Source of the DNA: CAZEZY01 sp964516635
Lineage (GTDB): Bacteria; Pseudomonadota; Gammaproteobacteria; Burkholderiales; Burkholderiaceae_C
Direction of reading: 5' to 3'
Assembly (NCBI GenBank): GCA_964516635.1
Contig: CAZEZY010000059.1
Span: 1-14,409 of the forward strand
Length of the DNA stretch: 14,409 nucleotides
The notes beneath the pieces were generated by a model. That model saw only the letters and a list, made by a program, of their open reading frames with translations, was not told the origin of the DNA and made no database searches. The translations under genes and the position numbers were made by a program. Positions 6,922-13,814 of the stretch are shown one piece after another. Position 1 is the stretch's first letter. Every line of letters begins with the position of its first letter.

Positions 6922-8223
6922 CTAAATGGCGGCGTCGATCGCTCGCAGGCGTTCCGATGCAATGGCGCGGGCCACTTCAAGTCCGGCTTTTCGGGGGTCA
7001 TTCGACCGCGCGAGCACCTCGTTGGCCAGGGGAGTCGTGTCGATGGCCAGAGCGGCATTGAGTGCCCGCTGCAATCGGCTACCTTGAGGGTAATCGTCAT
7101 GGCCATGGTGCAGCCGGCCTCGCGCATCGGCTTCGCAGGCCAGCAGCACTTCACGAAAACGCGCGGGTCGACGCAACGCATCGCACCGTTCCAGCAGCCG
7201 CAAAACCGCATCGGTCCCGAAGCTGAGACTCTGATGAATGTGGCCGTGTTCGCGGGCCACCACATCGGCGAGTTCCCGGCAATCCCGAGGGACTCGCCAC
7301 CGATCGCCCACCGCCTGGGCCAACTGAGCACTTCGGCCTTCATGCCCCAGATGGCGCGGCAGCACGTGTTCGGGGGTGGTGCCTTTGCCCAGGTCGTGAC
7401 ACAGGCAGGCGTATCGAACCGTCAACGGAGCCTGCAGATGCGCGGCCATGTCCAGGACCATGCCCAGATGAATGCCGGTGTCGATTTCGGGGTGGTATTC
7501 GGCACGCTGTGGGACGCCCCAGAGTCGCTCCACCTCGGGCAGCAGCACGCGCAAGGCCCCGGTTTCACGCAACACCTCCAGCATGCGTGAAGGGCGGGGC
7601 TCCATGAGACCGCGAGACAGTTCCTGCCAGACCCGTTCGGGCACCAGATGGTCCACTTCACCGTCTTGCACCATGTGCTGCATCAGCGTCAGGGTTTCAG
7701 GGGCGATGTGGAAGTCAGGCCATCGAGCGGCAAAGCGGGCCATGCGCAGGATGCGTACCGGGTCTTCGGAGAACGCAGCGGTGACGTGACGCAGGACTTT
7801 GGCTTGCAGGTCTTTCTGTCCACCCCAGGGATCAATGAGCGCGGTCGTGTGAGGGTTGAAGCAGCCCTTGTCATCGAGTTCCGATACCGGCAATGCCATC
7901 GCATTGATGGTCAGGTCGCGTCTGGCCAGATCTTGCTCAATGGTCACACCAGGTTCCGCATGGAAGGCAAAACCGTGATAGCCCCTTGCCGTTTTGCGCT
8001 CGGTACGGGCCAGCGCGTATTCTTCGCGGGTCTGAGGGTGCAGGAAAACAGGGAAATCTCGTCCCACCGGAAGATAACCCAGACTCAACATCCGATCGGG
8101 CGTGGCACCCACCACCACCCAGTCCCGGTCTGCGTGGGTGCTGCCGTCGGGCAGCAGATGCTGGGTGTGGAATCGGCCCAGGAGGCCATCGCGTACCGCG
8201 CCGCCGACGAGGTAAATCTGCAT
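6922..8223 (-). CDS. cca: Multifunctional CCA tRNA nucleotidyltransferase with HD domain
   Basis: Cca adds or repairs the 3' CCA of tRNA without a template; the E. coli-type enzyme also has an HD phosphohydrolase domain. The 433-residue protein has GGAVRD (7-12), the catalytic pair D32/D34 in DRDWVVVG, the RRDLTINAMA segment (101-110) that binds nucleotide, EDPVRILRMARFAARW, and the HD domain around HPEIDTGIH (244-252) and CHDLGKG (275-281). Eleven residues are inserted between LLG (14-16) and the catalytic DRD compared with E. coli Cca. The ATG at 8223 is 4 bp after the gst stop. The sequence TGAGGTCATG places the gst stop inside a close-set GAGG, so translation is likely coupled. The open frame upstream of 8223 is gst read in another phase. 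Confidence 0.97.
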   Translation of the reverse strand: MQIYLVGGAVRDGLLGRFHTQHLLPDGSTHADRDWVVVGATPDRMLSLGYLPVGRDFPVFLHPQTREEYALARTERKTARGYHGFAFHAEPGVTIEQDLARRDLTINAMALPVSELDDKGCFNPHTTALIDPWGGQKDLQAKVLRHVTAAFSEDPVRILRMARFAARWPDFHIAPETLTLMQHMVQDGEVDHLVPERVWQELSRGLMEPRPSRMLEVLRETGALRVLLPEVERLWGVPQRAEYHPEIDTGIHLGMVLDMAAHLQAPLTVRYACLCHDLGKGTTPEHVLPRHLGHEGRSAQLAQAVGDRWRVPRDCRELADVVAREHGHIHQSLSFGTDAVLRLLERCDALRRPARFREVLLACEADARGRLHHGHDDYPQGSRLQRALNAALAIDTTPLANEVLARSNDPRKAGLEVARAIASERLRAIDAAI

Positions 8224-8227
8224 GACC

Positions 8228-8926
8228 TCAACGGCTGAGCCGGTACGGCTCTTCAAACGGCAGAAAGTCCTCTTCTGCCAGCGCGTCCCGGATCCAGGCT
8301 TGCACGGCGGGCAGGCCCTGCACCCGCTCGACGTAGGCCTGAACCGTCGGGCTGACGGGAAGCCCATACGTGATGAGCCGCATGCAGACGGGCGCATAGT
8401 AGGCATCGACCGTGCTGAATGCCCCCATCAGCATGGGGCCACCAGATCGGTTCAGCAGACCCTCCCACAGGTGGGTGAGCCGGTGCACATCCGCCCGGAC
8501 AGCCGCCTGGTCACGCCAGATCAGAGCGCCCACGTCGGGCAGACGCGCTTCCATGTTCATGGGGCAGGCCTGGCGCAGGGCCGAAAAACCACTGTGCATC
8601 TCCGCGCAGGCGCTGCGTGCCAACGCTCGCGCCGTCGGGTCTGACGGCCAGAGGTTCCGATCGGGGTGGCGCTCGGCCACGTATTCGGCGATTGCCAGGG
8701 TGTCCCATACCGCCAAAGGTTCCGGCGAAACGGCATCATCGACCAGTACCGGTACCTTGCCCGTCGGGCTGATGGTTCGCAGGGTTTGCTTGAAGCGGGA
8801 TTCGGGTTCAAAGGAGTCGAATCGAACCATCACTTCATGGAACGGAATGCCTGCCTGCCGCAACATCACCCAGGGTCGCATCGACCAGGATGAGTAATTC
8901 TTGTTTCCGATGTAGAGGTGCAGCAT
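8228..8926 (-). CDS. Glutathione S-transferase family protein
   Basis: A 232-residue cytosolic GST fold. The N-terminal thioredoxin-like domain starts LHLYIGNKNYSSWSMRPWV, where the Ser cluster (S12, S13, S15) supplies the likely catalytic hydroxyl. The family cis-proline P59 is in TGKVPVLV, and WDTLAIAEYVAE (74-85) is the glutathione gamma-glutamyl binding turn and helix. The C-terminal helical domain includes the N-capping-box-like GAFSTVDAYYAPVC. Substrate is unknown; detoxification of electrophiles and maleylacetoacetate-type isomerisation are both possible, and no aromatic degradation genes are nearby. No good Shine-Dalgarno precedes the ATG at 8926. It sits between the CsoR-family repressor (23 bp upstream) and cca (4 bp downstream) on the same strand. 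Confidence 0.92.
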   Translation of the reverse strand: MLHLYIGNKNYSSWSMRPWVMLRQAGIPFHEVMVRFDSFEPESRFKQTLRTISPTGKVPVLVDDAVSPEPLAVWDTLAIAEYVAERHPDRNLWPSDPTARALARSACAEMHSGFSALRQACPMNMEARLPDVGALIWRDQAAVRADVHRLTHLWEGLLNRSGGPMLMGAFSTVDAYYAPVCMRLITYGLPVSPTVQAYVERVQGLPAVQAWIRDALAEEDFLPFEEPYRLSR

Positions 8927-8949
8927 CGCAGTGGAGGCCAGGGGCCCCG

Positions 8950-9258
8950 TCAGGCGTACTTTTCGAGAATGCGGGTGGAGCGTTCCACATCGGCTTCCGA
9001 ATCGGTCCCGCTCACGGCCTCCATCACGGTGCAGGCCATCATCCGGTAGAAGGCCTTGTCCATGGCTTTGCGAGCCGCCGACATCTGCTGGGCCACGTCT
9101 TCACAAGGTCGACCACTTTCCACCATGTCCACCAGCGCGCGGACCTGTCCTTCAATCCGACGAAGCCGGTTGACGATGTCGCGTTGGTGCTCAGAGCGAT
9201 AAGAAGACGCCACTCGCGTGCTGGCGACCGTTTTCGGCGTTTTGGGGGTGACACTCAT
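8950..9258 (-). CDS. CsoR/RcnR/FrmR-family (DUF156) transcriptional repressor
   Basis: A 102-residue all-helical repressor of the family that senses copper, nickel/cobalt, persulfide or formaldehyde. The DNA-binding helix signature RLRRIEGQVRAL (31-42) and the invariant GRPC (49-52) with sensor Cys C52 are clear. Aligned with E. coli FrmR (C35, H60), the second-helix position is T77, not His. Aligned with CsoR (C36, H61, C65) the third position is V81. A cysteine is instead at C76, in YRMMACTVMEAV. An approximately 20-residue N-terminal tail precedes the core. So the effector cannot be assigned; a thiol-based or aldehyde signal is possible. The ATG at 9258 has a weak GGAA at 8 nt. It lies in a run of same-strand genes between an NDUFA9-like SDR and gst, with inverted repeats upstream. 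Confidence 0.88.
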   Translation of the reverse strand: MSVTPKTPKTVASTRVASSYRSEHQRDIVNRLRRIEGQVRALVDMVESGRPCEDVAQQMSAARKAMDKAFYRMMACTVMEAVSGTDSEADVERSTRILEKYA

Positions 9259-9291
9259 GGCTGACGTTCCGTGGAGGGATAAAAGACGGGT

Positions 9292-9308
9292 GTCGATCGA
9301 TTATCGAC
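9292..9308. repeat. Inverted repeat GTCGAT-N5-ATCGAC upstream of the repressor gene
   Basis: GTCGAT (9292-9297) and ATCGAC (9303-9308) are perfect 6-bp arms around CGATT. The repeat spans the stop codon of the NDUFA9-like gene and sits 34-50 bp before the repressor start. On the minus strand GATAAT (9300-9305, five of six to TATAAT) lies within it, but no -35 is evident. It could be an operator for autoregulation or chance. Confidence 0.4.
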
Positions 9309-10248
9309 GGCTGGCTTGCTGCCGGAGTTCCAGCAAGGGATCGGCCAGACCACTGCCGGACAGGTAGGATGCCGCCACCGGTTCCAGGGCCTGAGCGGTG
9401 ATGCCCAGATCGGCCAGACCCGGCGCCTGGCCGCTGGCCACGTTGTCCACTTCCATGGAGCGCAGGTTGTCGGTACTCATCAGGGGCTCACCCGGCATGC
9501 ATTCCATGGCCAGGGCCTGGAAATAGCCCAGTGCCACTGGCAGCCCGATCACCGGGCGAGGGTTGCCTGTCAGGCGGCCCGCCATGCGCACCAGGTCGGC
9601 CAGTGTGTAGATTTCGGGGCCTGTGCACTCGAATGTCTTGCCAATCGTGTCGGGCTGCCGGAGTGACTGCACGATGGCCTGGGCCACATCACCCACCCAG
9701 ACCGGCTGGAACCGGGTCTGGGCGCCGGCCAGAGGCACCACAGGAAAGACCGACTGCAGGCGGGCAAACAGATTCAGGAAACGGTCATCGGCCCCGAAGA
9801 TGACGCTGGGTCGCAGGATGGTCAACGCCAGTCCACTTGCCGACCGCAGCACTGCCTCACCCTGGGCTTTGGAAGCCTGGTACAGGGAAGGACCATTGTC
9901 ACTGGCACCCAGCGCACTCACATGGACCAGCCGAGAAACACCAGCTGTCTGCATGGCGTGCGCCAGTCGGCGAGGCAGTTCCACATGCACCTGCTGGAAA
10001 GCTTTCCGATGACCGTGCAGGATGGCCACCAGATTGATGACCGCATCATGACCAGGCAACAGTCTGGCCAGTTGTTTGTCATCGTGGATGTGGGCTTCTG
10101 TCACGTCCACCAGGGGAAGCATCTGCACCGAACGGGCATGGACCATGCGCCGGGTGGGTACCGTGGCGCGAATACCCTGTCGGTTGAGTTGTTCACAGAC
10201 ATGGCGGCCTAAAAAGCCCGTGCCGCCGAGAACCAGTATTTTTTTCAT
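9301..10248 (-). CDS. Complex I NDUFA9-subunit-like SDR (NAD(P)-binding protein)
   Basis: A 315-residue atypical short-chain dehydrogenase of the COG0702 / NDUFA9-like group. The Rossmann motif GGTGFLG is at 8-14, INLVAIL at 71-77, S111 in HVSALGA, and YQASK supplies Y123 and K127. The ILRPSVIFGADDRF segment and QPVWVGDVAQAI are typical of the group. NDUFA9 is an accessory subunit of mitochondrial complex I; the bacterial homologues may have ubiquinone-related or other redox roles, which this sequence cannot settle. The ATG at 10248 is favoured (MKKILVLGG). An in-frame TTG at 10269 directly abuts the slt stop and adds seven residues. It lies 21 bp after slt on the same strand, likely in one transcript. 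Confidence 0.9.
   Translation of the reverse strand: MKKILVLGGTGFLGRHVCEQLNRQGIRATVPTRRMVHARSVQMLPLVDVTEAHIHDDKQLARLLPGHDAVINLVAILHGHRKAFQQVHVELPRRLAHAMQTAGVSRLVHVSALGASDNGPSLYQASKAQGEAVLRSASGLALTILRPSVIFGADDRFLNLFARLQSVFPVVPLAGAQTRFQPVWVGDVAQAIVQSLRQPDTIGKTFECTGPEIYTLADLVRMAGRLTGNPRPVIGLPVALGYFQALAMECMPGEPLMSTDNLRSMEVDNVASGQAPGLADLGITAQALEPVAASYLSGSGLADPLLELRQQASRR
9315..9337. repeat. Inverted repeat CTTGCTG-N9-CAGCAAG in the end of the NDUFA9-like gene
   Basis: Perfect 7-bp arms (9315-9321 and 9331-9337) separated by 9 bp, within the last codons of the NDUFA9-like gene, about 57 bp before the repressor start. No T tract follows on either strand, so it is not a standard terminator. Leu/Gln codon usage (LLELRQQ) could produce it by chance. 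Confidence 0.35.
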
Positions 10249-10269
10249 CAGATGAGCCCCGTTCGTCAA

Positions 10270-12267
10270 TCAAGGTAAATCGGTGTTAGGTGCCTGTGCC
10301 GTGGTGGTTCGAGGTCCGATCACGCCCAGTCGGCTCGTCAATCGTTGGGGCTGACCACTGATCAGCGCCGCATAATTCGTGGCGTTGGCCAGCACACGCT
10401 TGACGTAATCACGGGTTTCCTCGAACGGAATGTTCTCGATCCAGATGGCAGCCTCCAGCACCGGGCCGTTTCGCCAGTTCCGGGGACGCCCCGGCCCCGC
10501 ATTGTAGGCGGCAGCGGCCAGCGCTGTGGAGCCTTCGAAGTCGTCCAGTGCGAGCTTGAGATAGGCGGTGCCGATCTGGATGTTGATGTCACGGTCATTG
10601 ATCTGTTCTGGCCTGAAATTCCGAAGTCCGATCTGGCGGGCTGTCCAGGCAGCGGTGGCTGGCATCACCTGCATGAGACCTGAGGCCCCGACGTGGGAGC
10701 GCGCATCCATGATGAAGCGGCTTTCCTGGCGGATGAGCCCGAACACGTAGGCGGGGTCCAGCCCGATTTCCCTGGCGCGGCTGATCACCGTGTCCTTGAA
10801 TGGCATGGGAAAACGCTGGACATGATCCACTTCGTTTCGGGTGCGTTTGCTGGTGTTGATGCAGCGGTCCCATACCTGTCGGCTGCAGGCGAAATCGGCG
10901 GCGGCGAGCAATTCGCGATCACCCTTGCCGCCCGGTGTGTGCAGAGCGATGGTGTAGTGCCATTCTCTGACCCCTTCGGAACGCAAGCCCATCTGGATCG
11001 CGTAGAGTCCACGCTGCAGTCCGGGGTGACTGCGGGCAGCGGCGACCTCGGCGATGGTGAGGGGCTCTGGCGCTGGTGGGGTCACGATGCTTCGTCCGGT
11101 TGCCTCCAGCGCCAGTTGCTCATAAAAACCACTGGTTCCGGCCATGCGTTCATACAGCGTCTGAGCCTCGCTGCGGCTCGCTGGTGTGTCCTGCACCATC
11201 AGGGACCTTGCCAGCCAGTAAGTCCAGACGGGCTCGTCACGATGAGCGGGCGTCATGGCCCTGATGGCATCATGTGCCTCGTTCCACGCCCCGGCACGCA
11301 GGGCCGCTCGGGTTTTCCAGGCCAGATGTTCATCGGTGAGGTAACGGTTCTGGGCCTTTGCAAAGTAAGTCATGGCATCGGGCGACAGGCGCTGGGCCAT
11401 GCGACGCCCGATCACGCCCCACACCCAGCTCAGCTCTTCCTGGGTGAGCTGGGCTTTCCAACGAACCTTGGAAGCTTCTGCCGCCGCCGCCTCCGGATCA
11501 CGGACGGCCAGGCGGATCAGTGCCAGCGTCACCAGCTCTTTGGTTCGGGTCCGGATTGCGGTAACTTTTTCATCCAGGTAGCGTTCCGGGTTTCCGTGTA
11601 GGGTATTCACCAACGGTACCCAGGCAGGGTTCAACAGACCGATGGCCTGCGTGGCGATGGTGGGCTGATTGCGCTCCATGGCCAGTCGGGCGCGGCGCCA
11701 GACCACCTCCTGTGGCAGCAGTTCGGCGGCCAGGAATCGCTCGGCGGCCAGCGCACACCCCTCGTCGGCCCGTCGCTGGGCCAGCCAGAGGTCGGGGAGT
11801 GCGGCCGCACGATCCGCCGCTGGCTGACGCGTGTCGGCAACCAGGGCATAGCAGCTGACCTCCCGGTCGTCATTCATCCGGAAGAGGGGGAGTTCCTGCA
11901 GAAAATTCGGCCAGTCTCGCTGCTTGCCCAGTTCAAGCAGCCAATCGTTACGCAGCCGGTCTTCGTAATAGGTGCCTTCCCATCGGCGCAGAAAGGTGCG
12001 CACGTCCTCCGGACTCGCGCTGGCCAGCCGGGCATTCATCTCCCAGTAAGCCGCCAAGGGTTCCAGCGGATGCCCGGCAGCGCGCGGCAGCCATTGCGTC
12101 AGGCGCTGGGCGTTCCTGGCCTGGAAGGCCTCTCGCATGTCAAGCAAGACCTGATCACCCGCCGATTGAGGGTACGCAGGTGCATGCGCCAACCAGACGG
12201 CAACTGGCAGTAAGATGCCAGCCAGTACAGACAAGACGGAACGCTTAGGCGTGGGCAGACTTTGCAT
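10270..12267 (-). CDS. slt: Soluble lytic murein transglycosylase (Slt70-type)
   Basis: Periplasmic enzyme that cleaves the MurNAc-GlcNAc bond of peptidoglycan, forming 1,6-anhydro ends. The 665-residue preprotein starts with positive residues (K8, R9) and a hydrophobic stretch (about 11-28) followed by AHAPAYPQSAG, a likely Sec signal peptide cleaved near 30-35. Residues about 36-480 form the alpha-superhelical U and linker domains. The catalytic SLT domain runs from about 490 to 630, with catalytic E515 in LIRQES, GASGLMQVMPATA (527-539), AAAYNAGPGR (585-594) and the conserved EETRDYVKRVLAN (616-628). The start is the ATG at 12267. No Shine-Dalgarno precedes it, but CATAAT lies 6 nt upstream, so a leaderless message is possible. 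The frame stays open for another 210 codons upstream, antisense to fthC, without homology. Confidence 0.95.
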   Translation of the reverse strand: MQSLPTPKRSVLSVLAGILLPVAVWLAHAPAYPQSAGDQVLLDMREAFQARNAQRLTQWLPRAAGHPLEPLAAYWEMNARLASASPEDVRTFLRRWEGTYYEDRLRNDWLLELGKQRDWPNFLQELPLFRMNDDREVSCYALVADTRQPAADRAAALPDLWLAQRRADEGCALAAERFLAAELLPQEVVWRRARLAMERNQPTIATQAIGLLNPAWVPLVNTLHGNPERYLDEKVTAIRTRTKELVTLALIRLAVRDPEAAAAEASKVRWKAQLTQEELSWVWGVIGRRMAQRLSPDAMTYFAKAQNRYLTDEHLAWKTRAALRAGAWNEAHDAIRAMTPAHRDEPVWTYWLARSLMVQDTPASRSEAQTLYERMAGTSGFYEQLALEATGRSIVTPPAPEPLTIAEVAAARSHPGLQRGLYAIQMGLRSEGVREWHYTIALHTPGGKGDRELLAAADFACSRQVWDRCINTSKRTRNEVDHVQRFPMPFKDTVISRAREIGLDPAYVFGLIRQESRFIMDARSHVGASGLMQVMPATAAWTARQIGLRNFRPEQINDRDINIQIGTAYLKLALDDFEGSTALAAAAYNAGPGRPRNWRNGPVLEAAIWIENIPFEETRDYVKRVLANATNYAALISGQPQRLTSRLGVIGPRTTTAQAPNTDLP

Positions 12268-12273
12268 AAGGGA

Positions 12274-12279
12274 ATTATG
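12274..12279 (-). promoter_or_regulatory. Candidate -10 element for slt
   Basis: On the minus strand CATAAT (five of six to TATAAT) ends 6 nt before the slt ATG, which would put transcription start at or next to the start codon. No -35 match is seen at 15-18 bp. It coincides with the fthC start codon on the other strand. Confidence 0.3.
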
Positions 12280-12891
12280 GACAACAAACCCCCTGTCGGC
12301 CAGAAAGAACTCAAAGCCCAGTGGCGAAAACAGCTCGTGGAGGAGCGCCTTCGTCTGGAAGACCGTTTGGCTCGGAACGAGGCTCTGCAACGGGTCATGC
12401 GCGTGTGGCTGGTCGACCGTCCGGATGTCGTGATCGGCGCCTATTGGCCCATCAAGGGCGAATTCGATCCCTTGCCGGCCTTGTTTCGCTGGCAGGAGGC
12501 GGGCATGGAGTCCGATGCCCTGGGCGCCAGCCGCCATCGCAAGATCGGCTTGCCCGTGATCAACAAGGTCACCCGAACGCTGACCTTCCATCGCTGGTAC
12601 CCCGGATGCCCGATGGAGGAGGATGCCTACGGCATACCCAAGCCCAAGGACACCGAGATCATCGAGCCGACCCTGCTGTTCGTCCCGTGTGTCGGTTACG
12701 GAACGGGGGGCTACCGACTTGGTTACGGAGGCGGCTTTTATGACCGCACGTTGAACGAACTCAAGCCCAAGCCTTACACCGTGGGACTGGGATACACCCA
12801 CGGATTTCTGCCCGATCTGGAACCCGAGACGCACGATGTGCCGCTGGATGCGATCCTGAACGACAACGGTGTGGTCTGGCCGATCGGCTGA
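12277..12891 (+). CDS. fthC: 5-formyltetrahydrofolate cyclo-ligase
   Basis: Converts 5-formyltetrahydrofolate to 5,10-methenyltetrahydrofolate using ATP, recovering a folate by-product that inhibits other enzymes. The 204-residue protein has the family markers: KELKAQWRKQL near the N-terminus, YWPIKGEFD (57-65), YGIPKP (118-123) and the ATP/phosphate loop RLGYGGGFYDR (147-157), ending with the usual DVPLDAI. The ATG at 12277 follows AAGGGA (12268-12273). A TTG at 12262 would add five residues and overlap the slt start on the other strand. It is head to head with slt, 9 bp apart, and convergent with the EamA gene, 17 bp apart. In some proteobacteria this gene follows 6S RNA; here there is no room for one. 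Confidence 0.93.
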   Translation: MDNKPPVGQKELKAQWRKQLVEERLRLEDRLARNEALQRVMRVWLVDRPDVVIGAYWPIKGEFDPLPALFRWQEAGMESDALGASRHRKIGLPVINKVTRTLTFHRWYPGCPMEEDAYGIPKPKDTEIIEPTLLFVPCVGYGTGGYRLGYGGGFYDRTLNELKPKPYTVGLGYTHGFLPDLEPETHDVPLDAILNDNGVVWPIG

Positions 12892-12908
12892 ACCCACGCG
12901 GGTGGCGG

Positions 12909-13814
12909 TCAGGGATGTTCGGCGGTGGTGTGGACCTCTGCCTGACGATGAACTTTTTCATGCCGCAGCAGATAGAGCCCGGCGACGATGATGATGGCAG
13001 CGCCCGACATCGTGTACGCATCGGGCAGAACAGCCCATAGCGCGTAATCGAGACCGATACCCCAGGCCAGCGCGGTGTACTCGAAGGGTGCCACGGCAGA
13101 GGCCTGACCGTGACGGAAGGCTTCCGTGATGGCCAGTTGTCCGGCAAATCCCGTCAGACCCAGTGCCGCCAGCAGACCCAGGTGCGAGCTTTGAATGGGC
13201 ACCCAGCCAGGTGCTGCCAGCAGACCCCCGAACAGCGACAGCATCACCATGGTCCACAACACCAGGCTTTCTGGTGCATCGGTGCGGCAAAGCAGGCGCC
13301 CAGCCACAGCCGATGCGGCGTAACAGGCGGCGGCACCCAGTACGGCCATTCCCGCCCAGCCCAGGAAGGCGTCCGGGCTCGGGCGCAGGGCCACCAGCAC
13401 CCCGACCAGCCCCAAGGCCACGGCCCACCAGTGCGCTGGCGGCACGCGTTCGCCCAGAAACGGCACCGCCAGCATGGTGATCATGAGCGGCGCCACAAAA
13501 AAGAGGGTGTAGGCATTGGCCAGTGGAAGGCCTTTGACGCCATAGGTGAACAGGGCGATCATGCCCACGGCCAGTACGCCGCGCATCAGGTGCAGAGGCC
13601 AGCGGAGGTTCCACATGCGTCCCCAGGCACGACGCCAGGTCACAAACAGCAGGACCAGCGGCAGGGCCACCAAACCTCGCATGGCGGCCACCTGCAGTGC
13701 CGGGTAATGCGCGGCCAGCAGCTTGAGCACCGTGTCCATGAGCGAAAAGCAGCCCACCGCCACGAGCATGGCGGTGATGCTGCGCAGATTGCCTTGATGT
13801 CCGCTCCCGGTCAC
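12909..13814 (-). CDS. EamA/DMT-family transporter
   Basis: A 301-residue inner-membrane protein with about ten hydrophobic helices in two repeats of five, the EamA arrangement of the drug/metabolite transporter superfamily. Seen: ITAMLVAVGCFSLMDTVLKLL as helix 1, the repeat-1 ANAYTLFFVAPLMITMLAV with FLGERV after it, and in repeat 2 APFEYTALAWGIGLDYALW, the position that mirrors it. The Pro-bearing segment is replaced by FEYTAL in the second half, as in many members. Substrate is unknown (amino acids, metabolites or drugs). The start is a GTG at 13814 overlapping the upstream mutase stop as GTGA, which suggests coupling. A Met at residue 16 would cut into helix 1. The C-terminal tail is polar (about 20 residues). 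Confidence 0.9.
   Translation of the reverse strand: MTGSGHQGNLRSITAMLVAVGCFSLMDTVLKLLAAHYPALQVAAMRGLVALPLVLLFVTWRRAWGRMWNLRWPLHLMRGVLAVGMIALFTYGVKGLPLANAYTLFFVAPLMITMLAVPFLGERVPPAHWWAVALGLVGVLVALRPSPDAFLGWAGMAVLGAAACYAASAVAGRLLCRTDAPESLVLWTMVMLSLFGGLLAAPGWVPIQSSHLGLLAALGLTGFAGQLAITEAFRHGQASAVAPFEYTALAWGIGLDYALWAVLPDAYTMSGAAIIIVAGLYLLRHEKVHRQAEVHTTAEHP

Noticed and set aside
12240..12280. 6S RNA upstream of fthC, as in many gammaproteobacteria
   Set aside because: The upstream sequence is slt coding DNA with only a 9-bp gap.
12268..12897. Extension of the slt frame upstream for 210 codons
   Set aside because: It is antisense to fthC, lacks a signal peptide, and the genuine signal peptide starts at 12267.
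12892..12903. ACCC-ACGC-GGGT hairpin between fthC and the EamA gene
   Set aside because: A 4-bp stem with no T tract on either side is not a credible terminator.
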